The notes beneath the pieces were generated by a model, which was not told the DNA's origin, ran no database searches, and worked only from the letters and a program-made list of their open reading frames with translations. A program made the position numbers and the translations under genes. From positions 94,532 to 158,531 of the forward strand of contig CAZGAQ010000008.1 in the NCBI GenBank assembly GCA_964523405.1: 64,000 nt of DNA, written 5' to 3'. Source of the DNA: CAZGAQ01 sp964523405. Its GTDB lineage: Bacteria; Planctomycetota; Phycisphaerae; UBA1845; Fen-1342. Positions 18,461 to 27,379 of the stretch are shown one piece after another (position 1 is the first letter of the stretch; every line of letters begins with the position of its first letter).

Positions 18461-19870
18461 ATGAAGCGACACCTCTGGCTTTCCCAGACCCTCGTCGGCG
18501 CCCTGCTCATCGCCAGCGGCGGCTGTGCCGCATCGGCTCCCGTCGCGGTCATGCGCTCGGCCCAGACCAGCGCGGCGCTGTCGTATCACCTCACCCCGGC
18601 GGACGAAGCTCTGCTCGATGAAGTGCAACGGGGCTGCTTCGCCTACTTCTGGAACGAGGTCGGCACGCCCGCGCAGCTCGCCAAGGATCGCAAGCTGGCC
18701 CCCGTGGCCAGTATTGCCGCCGTGGGTTTTCAGCTCGCGTCCCTGCCAATCGGCATCGAACGCGGGTGGATCGCGCACAGCGCCGGCGAGCAACGGGCCC
18801 GGACGATCCTGAAAGCACTCCTTGAACGCACCGACAACAAGAAGTTCGGCATCTACATGCACTTCCCCGATATGAACACCGGTGGCCCGGAGAACTCGCC
18901 CTTCGGGCTCGAAGCCAGCACGGTCGACCATGCCCTGCTGCTGGCCGGAGCGCTGGTCGCGGCGCAGTACTTCGGTGGCGAAGTGGCTGCGCTGGTCGAC
19001 CGCATGGCCGCCGATTCCAACTGGCGGGCCTTTGCGGTCGTGGCCACCGGGCGCCTCTCGATGGGCTGGAAGCCCAAGGAGGGGCGCGATTTTTCGGGCC
19101 CCGGGGAGTTCATTCCCGCGTACTGGACCTATTGCGGCGACGAAGAACGGCTTGTCTACTTCCTCGCGGCCGGGGCGCCGAATCCGGACTACGCCGTGCC
19201 GCCGGAGAGCTACTACCGCCTGGAGCGCGTCATCCGGCCGTGTGGCGACCTGCCGCCCTGCGTGGCATCGTGGCCCGGCTCGCTGTTCACCTATTTCTTC
19301 AGCCACTGCTGGATCGATTACCGCGCGCTGGGGGCGGATGATCCCGGGCAGTTCGGGGTCACGGCGCCGCGGGTGGACTGGTTCGAGAACTCGCGGCGCG
19401 CCGTGCTGGCCCATCGCCAGCGCTGTATCGAGGAAGCCGGCCACTTTCGGACGCTGGCGGCGGATCGCTGGGGCCTGAGTGCGTGCGTGGGCCGCGCGGG
19501 GTACATCGTGCCGGAAATCCGGCCCAGCCTGGTCGGATTTGAGCACTGGCACGCTGGCACGGTGGCGCCCTATGCCGCGGGCTCCGCGATCATGTTTACA
19601 CCGCGGGAGAGCCTTGCGGCCCTCCGGGCTTTCCGCAATCTCCACGGTCCGGACGGCAACCCGTTGATTTGGCAGGACCCGCAGGCCGGCGGCTACGGCC
19701 TCGCGGACGCGTTCAATCTCGATCAGGGCTATGTCGCGGAAGACTACGTCGGTATCGATGAAGGTCCGTTGCTACTGGCGATCGAGAATGTACGCTCGGG
19801 GCTCATCTGGAAGCTGTTCATGCAGCATCCCGTAGCCCGCTGTGCGGTCGAACGGCTGCGCCTGAAGTAG
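18461..19870 (+). CDS. Glycoamylase-like lipoprotein, single domain
   Basis: The 469-residue protein has a lipoprotein signal ending in IASGGC (lipid cysteine C22) and then only the glycoamylase-like domain (LLDEVQRGCFAYFWNEVG, STVDHALLLAGALVAAQY, YFFSHCWIDYRALG, YVGIDEGPLLLAIENVRSGL). It lacks the FN3 and EF-hand modules of the two genes upstream. Lipid anchoring suggests a cell-bound enzyme acting on products released by the two secreted paralogues, but this is inference. It is separated by 114 bases from the preceding gene on the same strand and may form one operon with it. Confidence 0.85.
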   Translation: MKRHLWLSQTLVGALLIASGGCAASAPVAVMRSAQTSAALSYHLTPADEALLDEVQRGCFAYFWNEVGTPAQLAKDRKLAPVASIAAVGFQLASLPIGIERGWIAHSAGEQRARTILKALLERTDNKKFGIYMHFPDMNTGGPENSPFGLEASTVDHALLLAGALVAAQYFGGEVAALVDRMAADSNWRAFAVVATGRLSMGWKPKEGRDFSGPGEFIPAYWTYCGDEERLVYFLAAGAPNPDYAVPPESYYRLERVIRPCGDLPPCVASWPGSLFTYFFSHCWIDYRALGADDPGQFGVTAPRVDWFENSRRAVLAHRQRCIEEAGHFRTLAADRWGLSACVGRAGYIVPEIRPSLVGFEHWHAGTVAPYAAGSAIMFTPRESLAALRAFRNLHGPDGNPLIWQDPQAGGYGLADAFNLDQGYVAEDYVGIDEGPLLLAIENVRSGLIWKLFMQHPVARCAVERLRLK

Positions 19871-19893
19871 CCGCGCGTTGCTTCGGACAGCGC

Positions 19894-20085
19894 CTATTCC
19901 GTGGGCGGCAGAGCGGTACCCGGTGGCGCGGCCAGCGCCGACCAGCGATGGTTGCCGCGCGGGGAGCCGGCAGCAAAGAGCGACGTGAGCGCCCCAGTTG
20001 CGACGGCGCCCATCACCAACGGCAGACCGGCCAACGTGGCGGCTCGGTCACGGCGCGTTGCCACTCCAGGCACACCAGCGTCCAT
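19894..20085 (-). CDS. Possible small membrane protein
   Basis: This 63-residue frame has AGGAG eight bases before its ATG and one hydrophobic helix (LAGLPLVMGAVATGALTSLF). It ends in a short, basic and proline-rich tail. No family is recognised. It fills an otherwise empty 324-base gap between the glycoamylase lipoprotein and the convergent zinc-finger protein, and lies downstream of the latter on the same strand. The call rests only on the ribosome-binding site and the hydrophobic segment. Confidence 0.35.
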   Translation of the reverse strand: MDAGVPGVATRRDRAATLAGLPLVMGAVATGALTSLFAAGSPRGNHRWSALAAPPGTALPPTE

Positions 20086-20194
20086 GCCGCCGGCTCCTAT
20101 GTCGGGACGCGTCTCTCGCGTGGGGGTCTCGCATCGCTGTCAGGGAACTGCACCGCGGCCGCAACGTGCCCACGGCGCAGTAACAGTCGTGGCC

Positions 20195-20986
20195 TTACTC
20201 CGTCCCTGCGCAGGTTTGCACGAGCGCGTCGTCTTCGCCGAGCTGGAACGCCTTTCGCGTGTCGGCGCCCTCAATGATCTTGCCGAGTACCCGCACCCGC
20301 GTGCCCTCGGCCCACTTGGAATCGGCGGCGAGCGGGATGAAGCAGGTGCGCTTCTCGCCGGACGGGGCGTCGATCCGCACTTCCGCCAGCCGCACCTCTC
20401 CAGCCGTCCGCAACTTCAGTACCCGGCCGCTGAAGGCGATCCCGTGACCCAGCGCCTTCTTCTTCAGCGCCACGGCCAGGTCACAGGCCATCTGGTTGTA
20501 GTACACGTCCGTCCCGGCGCCTTTGCGCGCGGCCGGGGCGTTCGGCTCGTCCCCGCGGCGCGGCGCACTGGATTCGGACAGATGCTCCTTGATTGTGCGG
20601 AAGTAGCGCGTGCGGTTCTTCTCAATGTGCTCACGCGACTCCGCGTCATCCGCCAACACGGCCGCGTGCTTCTCCTGCAGCAGGCAGTATGCGACATACT
20701 CGTCGACATGGGCCTGATAGTCGTCGCCCTTGAACTGCTGGCCGTCCCCGCCGCACTGCGTGCAGGCCACGTCCTTGACCAGACCCTTGCCTTTGCAGGT
20801 CGGACACTTGGTGTAGCGGCGATCGAGGCTGATCTCGGCCTGACGGAACTCCTCCAGGGCCGCCTTCTTGGCTCCTGCCGTGTCGGCTTTCGGCGGCTGA
20901 GCGGCGGGCTGGCTTTGGCCGCAGACCAGCGGGTTGACCACGAGGAGAAGGACGCCGGCGAGAAGTGGGGGGCGCAAGGTCAACAT
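20195..20986 (-). CDS. Secreted protein with DnaJ-type zinc finger
   Basis: From the ATG at 20986 the protein has 263 residues with a signal peptide (MLTLRPPLLAGVLLLVVNPL). A zinc-binding pair CPTCKGKG...CTQCGGDG follows, as in the central domain of DnaJ, and then a helical region and a C-terminal beta domain (VLKLRTAGEVRLAEVRID). It has no J domain, so it is not a DnaJ chaperone. The export signal with a DnaJ-like finger is a combination often seen in planctomycete hypothetical proteins. The role is unknown. It is divergent from the EF-G paralogue. Confidence 0.7.
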   Translation of the reverse strand: MLTLRPPLLAGVLLLVVNPLVCGQSQPAAQPPKADTAGAKKAALEEFRQAEISLDRRYTKCPTCKGKGLVKDVACTQCGGDGQQFKGDDYQAHVDEYVAYCLLQEKHAAVLADDAESREHIEKNRTRYFRTIKEHLSESSAPRRGDEPNAPAARKGAGTDVYYNQMACDLAVALKKKALGHGIAFSGRVLKLRTAGEVRLAEVRIDAPSGEKRTCFIPLAADSKWAEGTRVRVLGKIIEGADTRKAFQLGEDDALVQTCAGTE

Positions 20987-21338
20987 GGATGTACTCCCTG
21001 TCCAGGGGCCCGCCGAACGCCAATGGACCGTCCGCGGCGCGTGGGGCCGGTGGCGGAACCACCCGGCGGGCGCAGTTCTACGAAGCACACAGTGTATCGT
21101 GGCGGCCACGACGGCTCAATTCGCCGCGTGCTGGCGGGCGTGTGCTCTGCCCGGGGGAGACCGCGGGTGACGGTGGGCCTATCTGAGCAGGCCGGAGTCG
21201 CTGAGGAGGCCCCTCCGCTGGCGGGTGCGGTCGGGAGCCTGTGCGCGTCGCAGCACGGGCCGAACGAGCCGCTGTGGCCGGGCGCGGCCAGGGTGAAGCT
21301 GGTTACCGGACGCGGGCGGGGGGCGATTGCCAAGCCCC

Positions 21339-21366
21339 TTGGCACGCGCGGGTTGCGCGTTATACT
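21339..21366 (+). promoter_or_regulatory. Sigma-70-type promoter for the EF-G paralogue
   Basis: TTGGCA (21339-21344) and TATACT (21361-21366) are separated by 16 bases and lie about 55 bases upstream of the start codon at 21422. The rest of the 435-base gap back to 20987 shows no gene. Confidence 0.7.
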
Positions 21367-21421
21367 GACCGTTTTGCCTGCATTCGAGGCGGTGTCGCCT
21401 CACACCTACGGAGGCACGTGC

Positions 21422-23467
21422 ATGGGCGCGTATGCGATTGAGCAGATCCGGAACCTCGCCCTCGTCGGCCACGCGGCGGCCGGCAAGACCACGCTGGGCG
21501 AAGCCATCCTGCACAAGCTGGGTCTCACGACCCGCTTGGGCAACGTGGATGACGGCAGCAGCGTGCTGGACTTTGACGAGGAATCCAAAGAGCGGCGCCA
21601 CAGCGTCGACTCGGCCCTCTTCTACGGGGAGCACAACGGGCATCTGCTCAATTTCATCGTCACGCCGGGCATGCCGGACTATTCCGGCCTGTCCATCTCC
21701 GCCCTGTCCGCGGCCGAGACGGCGGCCGTCGTGATCTCCGCGTCCGGTGGCATCGGGGTCAACACACGCCGCATGTTCAATGCCGCCAAGGAGGCGGGGC
21801 TGGCGCGGATGATCATCATCACGCGCATTGACGCCGAGAACGTGCAGCTCGCCGACATCGTCGCGGCCGTCCGCGAGACCTTCGGAAACGAGTGCCGGCC
21901 GATCAACCTGCCGACCGGCGGCGGCAAGGCCGTGATCGACTGTCTGGCCAACGCTGCCGGCGACGCCGACATTCTCGACGTGGGCGAGTGTCACACGGCG
22001 CTGATCGACGCGATTGTCGAGACCGACGACGCGCTGATGGAAGAGTTCATGGAAAAGGGTTCGGTCCCGGCCGAGAAGCTGGGCCCCGCGATTGCCAAGG
22101 CGGTGGCCGGCGGGCACATCGTGCCGATCCTGTTCACCAGCGCCCGCAGCGACGTGGGCGTGCAGGAGCTGCTGGATGCGACCGTTCACTATCTGCCATC
22201 GCCGGCCGTCGGTAAGCAGCGTGCGCTGCTGCTCGGCGAAGGCGATGCGGTCAAGGAGACGCCGCTAACGGCCGGTGCGGACGGCGATTTCGTGGCCCAG
22301 GTCTTCAAGATTCAGACCGAGCCGAAAAGCAACATCCGCTACTCGCTGGCGCGCGTCTTCAGCGGCAAGCTGACCGGCGAAGGCCAGGTTTTCTCGGCGG
22401 GCGAGCGCAAGGGCCAGCGGCCGGGGCACATCCTGAAGGTGCGCGGTGCGGACCACCAGGAAGTCGAAGCGGCCAGCGCCGGCGACATCGTGGCGTTCGC
22501 GAAGCTCGAGTTCAAGCTGGGGGACGTCGTGCTGGGCAAGGCGGGCGACGGGCGCATCGCGATGCCGAAGACGCCGACGCCGATGTACGCCCTGGCACTG
22601 GAGCCCAAAGCGCGCGGCGACGTCGAGAAGATCTCCGGCGCGCTGCACCGCTACGCAGAAGAGGATCCGTGCTTCGAGTACAGCCGCGAAGCGGAGACGG
22701 CCGAGCTGGTCATGCGCGGGCTCGGGGACCTGCACCTCACCATGATCCGCAGCAAGATGAAGCGCTACTTCAAGCTGGAAGTGGACACCAAGCCGCCGAA
22801 GATCCCCTATCGCGAGACGATCTCCGGTACGGTCAAGTATGTCGAATATACGCACAAGAAGCAGACCGGCGGCGCCGGCCAGTTCGCGCGCGTGTTCATC
22901 GACATGGAACCGAACGAGCGCGGCAAGGGCTACGAGTTCGTCGACAAGATCTTCGGCGGCGTGATCGACCAGCAGTTCCGCCCCGCGGTCGACAAGGGCT
23001 GCCGCGACCAGATGAAGAAGGGCGTCATCGCCGGCTACCCCGTCGTCGACGTCAAGATCTCGCTGGTGGACGGCAAGACCCACCCGGTCGACTCGAAGGA
23101 CATCGCCTTCCAGATCGCCGGTCGGCAGGTCTTCAAAAAGGCCTTCGCGCAGTGCAAGCCGATCCTGCTCGAGCCCGTGGTGAACATCGAAATCACGGTG
23201 CCGGCGGACAACATGGGCGACATCACGCGCGATATCGCCGGCAAGCGCGGCCAGATCCTGGGGCAGGACATGCTCCCGGGCAACCAGGTCGTGATCCGGG
23301 CGCAGGTCCCGCTGGCCGAAGTCGCCAACTATGCCTCGCAGCTCAAGAGCGTGACCGGTGGTCAGGGCAGCTACATGATGGAGCTGAGCCACTACGACAT
23401 CGTCCCGCCGAACGTGCAGCAGCAGATTCAGGCGCAGTACAAGAAGGCGGACGAAGAGGAAGAATAG
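21422..23467 (+). CDS. Elongation factor G-like protein with altered GTPase motifs
   Basis: The 681-residue protein follows the EF-G domain order: GTP-binding domain, beta-barrel domain II, domain III, domain IV (KKQTGGAGQFARVFID) and domain V (ITVPADNMGDITRDIAGKRG). The P-loop is kept as GHAAAGKT (16-23). The G3 motif, normally DTPGH, reads VTPGM (80-84), so both the aspartate and the catalytic histidine are replaced. The NKxD motif reads TRID (134-137). It therefore belongs to the divergent EF-G paralogues (FusA2/EF-G2-like) rather than the main translocase. The ATG at 21422 has GGAGG upstream; a longer open frame upstream lacks similarity. Confidence 0.88.
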   Translation: MGAYAIEQIRNLALVGHAAAGKTTLGEAILHKLGLTTRLGNVDDGSSVLDFDEESKERRHSVDSALFYGEHNGHLLNFIVTPGMPDYSGLSISALSAAETAAVVISASGGIGVNTRRMFNAAKEAGLARMIIITRIDAENVQLADIVAAVRETFGNECRPINLPTGGGKAVIDCLANAAGDADILDVGECHTALIDAIVETDDALMEEFMEKGSVPAEKLGPAIAKAVAGGHIVPILFTSARSDVGVQELLDATVHYLPSPAVGKQRALLLGEGDAVKETPLTAGADGDFVAQVFKIQTEPKSNIRYSLARVFSGKLTGEGQVFSAGERKGQRPGHILKVRGADHQEVEAASAGDIVAFAKLEFKLGDVVLGKAGDGRIAMPKTPTPMYALALEPKARGDVEKISGALHRYAEEDPCFEYSREAETAELVMRGLGDLHLTMIRSKMKRYFKLEVDTKPPKIPYRETISGTVKYVEYTHKKQTGGAGQFARVFIDMEPNERGKGYEFVDKIFGGVIDQQFRPAVDKGCRDQMKKGVIAGYPVVDVKISLVDGKTHPVDSKDIAFQIAGRQVFKKAFAQCKPILLEPVVNIEITVPADNMGDITRDIAGKRGQILGQDMLPGNQVVIRAQVPLAEVANYASQLKSVTGGQGSYMMELSHYDIVPPNVQQQIQAQYKKADEEEE

Positions 23468-23638
23468 CCGCCGCGCGGCGAACGGCCGCGCAGCCTCGGC
23501 ATCCGTATCACCGGCCGACGGGTACGCCCGCCGGCCGGTTGCCATTGGGGGGCGCTCGCCCGCTGAGGGCCCCAGCGGTATAGTGGTGGAGCGGGGGCGG
23601 TCCGCCGGCGCTGCGGCGCGTCTCGAGGAGTCCGGCCT

Positions 23639-23947
23639 GTGGAGATTGACGGCCACGCCATCACGTTCGACAAGGAAGGCTTCCTGACCGATCCCGCCAT
23701 CTGGAATGAGCGTGTGGCGGCCGCCATCGCGCTGGAAGAGGGCGTGGCGGAGATGTCGGACAAGCACTGGGGCATCGTGAACTTCATCCGCAACTATTGG
23801 AAGGAGCACGACCTGGCCCCGCCGGTCCGCCTGATCTGCCAGGAGGTCGGCGTCAGCGTGCGCGAAATCTACAAGCTGTTCTCGTCCGGACCGGCGCGCG
23901 GGGCCTGCCGGATCGCCGGACTGCCCAAGCCGGACGGCTGCGTCTAG
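23639..23947 (+). CDS. dsrC: DsrC sulfur-carrier protein with both C-terminal cysteines
   Basis: The 102-residue protein has the DsrC/TusE fold signature (FDKEGFL, HWGIVNFIRNYW, APPVRLICQEVG). Its complete C-terminal arm GACRIAGLPKPDGCV carries C90 and the penultimate C101, spaced CX10C. Both cysteines are needed for the trisulfide/disulfide chemistry of true DsrC; TusE keeps only the last. The start is a GTG at 23639 with GAGGAG about ten bases upstream. It is the first gene of a three-gene operon with the DsrM- and DsrK-like subunits, its known redox partners. No dsrAB is present in the window. Confidence 0.92.
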   Translation: MEIDGHAITFDKEGFLTDPAIWNERVAAAIALEEGVAEMSDKHWGIVNFIRNYWKEHDLAPPVRLICQEVGVSVREIYKLFSSGPARGACRIAGLPKPDGCV

Positions 23948-24001
23948 TCGCGGGGCTGGTTCACGGGGGCACGCGCGGCCGCGCGCCGCGCCGGGGCCAC
24001 G

Positions 24002-24628
24002 GTGCTGAACACGCTGCGCATCTTGGTGACGTTGGGTTTCGTGTGGGCGGCCGGGGCGCTGGCCCTGCAGGTGCGCGTCGCGCGCGCGGCGGGGCGGCGC
24101 GAGTATGCGCGGCGCGCGGGCGACACGTGGCGGGGGTTGGTCTACAACTTCACGACCGCGATGCTTCCTGGCCACAAGGAATCGGCCCGGCTGCATCCCG
24201 TGAAGCTCGGACTGGGCGTGGCGCTACACGTCGGCGTGCTGCTGGCGCTGACGGGCGTGATCTTGCTGCTCGCGTCGCCGGTGACGGGGCTGCAGTTCCT
24301 GGGCGTGGTGCGGCCGCTTGTGCTGCTGGGGCTGGGGGCAGGGCTGGCGCTGCTGGCGGAGCGCCGGCGCGCGCCGCTGTTGCGGCAGCTGAGCGTGCCC
24401 GATGATTATCTCGCGAATGCGGCCACGTGCGGCCTGCTGATGCTGAGCGGGGCGATTGCACCGGGGCCGGTTGGCGCGACCGTGCTGCTGGGATACGCGC
24501 TGTTGCTGCTGGCGTACGTGCCGCTGGGCAAGCTGCGCCACGCGGTGTTCTTCTTCGCGGTGCGCGCCGATCTGGGCTGGCGGCTGGGGTACCGCGGCGT
24601 GTATCCGCCGCGCGCGGGGACGGAGTAG
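24002..24628 (+). CDS. dsrM: DsrM-like membrane cytochrome b subunit
   Basis: The 208-residue protein has about five hydrophobic helices, with histidines in or near them (GHKESARLHPVKLGLGVALH, KLRHAVFFF) that could ligate heme b, as in the NarI/DsrM family. It is shorter than typical DsrM (about 330 residues), so one or more helices of the usual protein are missing. The family passes electrons between menaquinone and the DsrK iron-sulfur subunit. The start is a GTG at 24002, 54 bases after dsrC; dsrK begins 3 bases after its stop. The operon context carries much of the assignment. Confidence 0.75.
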   Translation: MLNTLRILVTLGFVWAAGALALQVRVARAAGRREYARRAGDTWRGLVYNFTTAMLPGHKESARLHPVKLGLGVALHVGVLLALTGVILLLASPVTGLQFLGVVRPLVLLGLGAGLALLAERRRAPLLRQLSVPDDYLANAATCGLLMLSGAIAPGPVGATVLLGYALLLLAYVPLGKLRHAVFFFAVRADLGWRLGYRGVYPPRAGTE

Positions 24629-24631
24629 CGC

Positions 24632-25927
24632 ATGGCGACGCCCGACACGCCCGACGTGCAGGCCGCGCGTCAGACGCTGGACCGCGTCATTCGTGGCTTG
24701 GCGGCGTACCATCTCAACGCCTGCGTGCGCTGCGGACTCTGTGGGGAGTCGTGCCACGTCTATCGCACGCAGCCGGAGCCGGCGAACCTGCCGGTGTCCA
24801 AGGCGCAGGCGGTGGCAGCCTTCTATCGCCGCGAGCACACGTGGCTCGGACGGGTGCTGCCCGCGCTGGTCGGGGCGCGCGACCTCACCCCCGCGGCACT
24901 GGACGAACTCGTCGAGCCGCTCTACGGCCGCTGCACCGGGTGCGGGCGCTGCAGCCTGCACTGCACGGTAGGGCTCGATATTGCGGCCGTCATTCGCGCC
25001 GGGCGGCAGATGCTCGCCGAGACCGGGCGCGTGCCGGAGGGGCTGCAACGCACGGTGGCGAACCAGATCGACACGGGCAACCAGATGGCGATCCCGCGCG
25101 CGGAGCTGCTGTCGACTGCGGACTGGCTCTCGCAGGACCTGCAGACGGAGATGCAGGACCCGGCTGTCCGCGTGCGGATCGACGAACCGGGTGCCCGGAT
25201 GCTGTATCTGGTTAATCCGCGCGAGGTCAAGTTCTTCCCGCTCTCGCTGATGGCGGCGGCGGGCATCTTCCACGCGGCCGGCGAGAGTTGGACGTTGTCG
25301 AGCAAGTGCTTCGACGTGACGAACTACGGCTATTTCGCGGGCGCAGACGCGGCGGCGGGGGAGCTGACGCGCCGGGCGCTGGCGGAGGCGCGGGCGCTGG
25401 GCGTCCAGGAGATCGTGCTGTCAGAGTGCGGACACGGCTACCGGGCGTTTCGCTGGGAGGGACCGAACTGGTTGCAGCAGGAGTACGCGCTGCCGATGCG
25501 GAGCGTGCTGGAGCTGGTGGACGAATACCTCGCCCAGGGCCGCATCCGGGTGGACCCCGAGAAGAACGCGGAGCGCGTCACGCTGCACGACCCGTGCAAC
25601 CTGGTGCGGTGGGGGGGGGTCAGCGAGCCGCAGCGCCGCATTCTCCGCCGCACCGTGCGGGACTTCGTGGAGATGACGCCCAATCGCCGGGATAACTTCT
25701 GCTGCGGCGGCGGGGGCGGGCTCCTGGCGCTGGCGGAGTACGGGGACCGCCGCGTCGCGACCGGGGCGCTCAAGGCGGAGCAGATTCGCGCGACGGGGGC
25801 GAAGATCGTCGCCACGCCGTGCCACAACTGCGCGGACCAGCTCCTGGAAATCAATAAGCGCTACAAGCTGGGGACCGAAATCCAGTCCATTGTGGAAATC
25901 GTCTACGCCGCCCTCGTGCGCGCGTGA
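24632..25927 (+). CDS. dsrK: DsrK-like iron-sulfur subunit (heterodisulfide reductase HdrD type)
   Basis: The 431-residue protein has two ferredoxin-type [4Fe-4S] motifs: C31-V-R-C34-G-L-C37-G-E-S-C41 and C101, C104, C107, C111. Two CCG domains follow. The second is complete (HDPCNLVRWGG, FCCGGGGG, CHNCADQ); the first is partial (SSKCFDV, SECGHGYRAF). This is the layout of DsrK and HdrD, which reduce or oxidise the DsrC disulfide using a non-cubane cluster bound by the CCG domain. It follows dsrM directly and is cytoplasmic, docking to the membrane subunit. No DsrJOP subunits are present, so this is the minimal DsrMK form. Confidence 0.9.
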   Translation: MATPDTPDVQAARQTLDRVIRGLAAYHLNACVRCGLCGESCHVYRTQPEPANLPVSKAQAVAAFYRREHTWLGRVLPALVGARDLTPAALDELVEPLYGRCTGCGRCSLHCTVGLDIAAVIRAGRQMLAETGRVPEGLQRTVANQIDTGNQMAIPRAELLSTADWLSQDLQTEMQDPAVRVRIDEPGARMLYLVNPREVKFFPLSLMAAAGIFHAAGESWTLSSKCFDVTNYGYFAGADAAAGELTRRALAEARALGVQEIVLSECGHGYRAFRWEGPNWLQQEYALPMRSVLELVDEYLAQGRIRVDPEKNAERVTLHDPCNLVRWGGVSEPQRRILRRTVRDFVEMTPNRRDNFCCGGGGGLLALAEYGDRRVATGALKAEQIRATGAKIVATPCHNCADQLLEINKRYKLGTEIQSIVEIVYAALVRA

Positions 25928-25936
25928 GCCCCGCGG

Positions 25937-27238
25937 CTAGGCCGGATTGCGATCGGCGGCCAGTTCCGCAACCGCGCGAACAGCCGCCTCGATCTGTTCG
26001 CGGGTCGTGCTGGGGCCGATCGAGAAGCGCACCGTGCCGCGCGGCGTGGTGCCCATGTGCTCGTGGATGAGCGGTGCGCATTGCAGGCCAGTCCGTGTCT
26101 GGATGCCGTAGTCCACGTCGAGAATCGTGCCGACGTCGGAGGGGTCGTACTGATCGATCGTGACCGACAGAGTCGCCACGCGCTGCTTGAGGTTGCGCGT
26201 CCCACAAATCCGCACGCCGCGAATCGCCGCCAGACCTTCCTGCAGCACGCCCAGCAGCTCCATTTCGTGCCGGTAGATGTGGTCCCGCCCGCGCCGCTCC
26301 AGCCAGTCCAGTCCCGCCGAGAGCCCGGCAATCCCCGCCAGGTTCTGCGTGCCGGCCTCCAGCCGATACGGAAACTCCTCCAGGTGATACGGATCCGCGC
26401 TGCGCACGCCGGTCCCGCCGAACAGCGAAGAGCGAATCTCCGCGTCATCCGCGACGCAGATGCCGCCCGTGCCCGTCGGCGCCATCAGCCCCTTATGCCC
26501 TGTGAAGGCCAGGAAACTGATGTGACACTCCGCCATGTCCAGCTTCAGCACGCCCGCCGTCTGCGCCGTGTCGACCGCCAGCGGCACACCGCATGCCGCG
26601 CACACGGCGCCGATTGCCGCCAGGTCCTGCACCACGCCCGTCACGTTGGACGCGTGATTCACGATCACCAGCCGCGTGTTCGGGCGAATCGCCTTGCGGA
26701 GCTCCTGCGGATCGACGTAACCCTCACCGTCCGGGCGGACGAACGTGGCCGTCGCACCGCCGTCGCGCACCTGGTGGTTTACCGGCCGGATGACCGAGTT
26801 GTGCTCGGTCAGGGTGGTCACGACGTGGTCGCCGGGGCGCAGCGTGCCGTGGATGATCAGGTTCAGACTCATCGTGGCGTTGAGCGTGAAGACCAGACGG
26901 TTGGGGTCTTTCACGCGGCCGGCCGCGGTCAGGCTGGGATTGAAGAACGCGCTCAGCCGTTTGCGCGTGCTGTGGATCATGTGCTCCGCGTGCAGGCCCA
27001 GATCGCACCCGGTGCGCCCGGGGTTCACGCCGTAGCGGCTGTAGAACTCGTGGACGGCCGCGTGCACCTCCGCGGGCTTGGGATAGCTGGTGGCCGCGTT
27101 GTCGAGATAGATGACCTGCTGTTGACACTCCGGCTCCGCCTGGCGGGCCGACGCCGCGTCAAGACCCGGAGTGCCCGGAGCCAAAGGCTCTGTGCCTGCG
27201 CCGGTCGCCCGCGCGCCCGAGTTCGTCTGGACTGCCAC
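25937..27238 (-). CDS. Cysteine desulfurase family aminotransferase (class V)
   Basis: The 433-residue PLP enzyme has IYLDNAATSYPKP near its N-terminus, D223 in AVDTAQ, the PLP lysine K249 in AFTGHKG, and a catalytic-type cysteine C387 in GLQCAPLIHEHMGT. These features match the TIGR01977-like branch of SufS/CsdA relatives. It would release sulfane sulfur from cysteine as a persulfide. The start is probably the GTG at 27238, preceded by GAGGTG; this leaves about 40 residues before the family core, so a later start cannot be excluded. It is convergent with dsrK, only 9 bases away, and could supply sulfur to DsrC. Confidence 0.87.
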   Translation of the reverse strand: MAVQTNSGARATGAGTEPLAPGTPGLDAASARQAEPECQQQVIYLDNAATSYPKPAEVHAAVHEFYSRYGVNPGRTGCDLGLHAEHMIHSTRKRLSAFFNPSLTAAGRVKDPNRLVFTLNATMSLNLIIHGTLRPGDHVVTTLTEHNSVIRPVNHQVRDGGATATFVRPDGEGYVDPQELRKAIRPNTRLVIVNHASNVTGVVQDLAAIGAVCAACGVPLAVDTAQTAGVLKLDMAECHISFLAFTGHKGLMAPTGTGGICVADDAEIRSSLFGGTGVRSADPYHLEEFPYRLEAGTQNLAGIAGLSAGLDWLERRGRDHIYRHEMELLGVLQEGLAAIRGVRICGTRNLKQRVATLSVTIDQYDPSDVGTILDVDYGIQTRTGLQCAPLIHEHMGTTPRGTVRFSIGPSTTREQIEAAVRAVAELAADRNPA

Positions 27239-27379
27239 GTGAGTACACCTCAACTGCTGGGACGCCACGGCGCCCGCAAACGACACCGCGCGCTCCGGAG
27301 GAAAGCGGGTTCGGAACGCTCCAAGTCCGCAAAATAACACGCGGGGCGGACCGACGAAAGGCGCGCCCCGCCGTGGCCG

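Noticed and set aside
16916..19645. A 909-codon open frame on the minus strand opposite the second and third glycoamylase genes
   Set aside because: It is the antisense shadow of high-GC codons; its translation is rich in arginine, histidine and valine with no family motifs, while the plus strand encodes clear domains.
19901..21421. N-terminal extension of the EF-G paralogue back to 19901
   Set aside because: The extension crosses the minus-strand zinc-finger gene and a good promoter at 21339; the ATG at 21422 has GGAGG and begins the family core.
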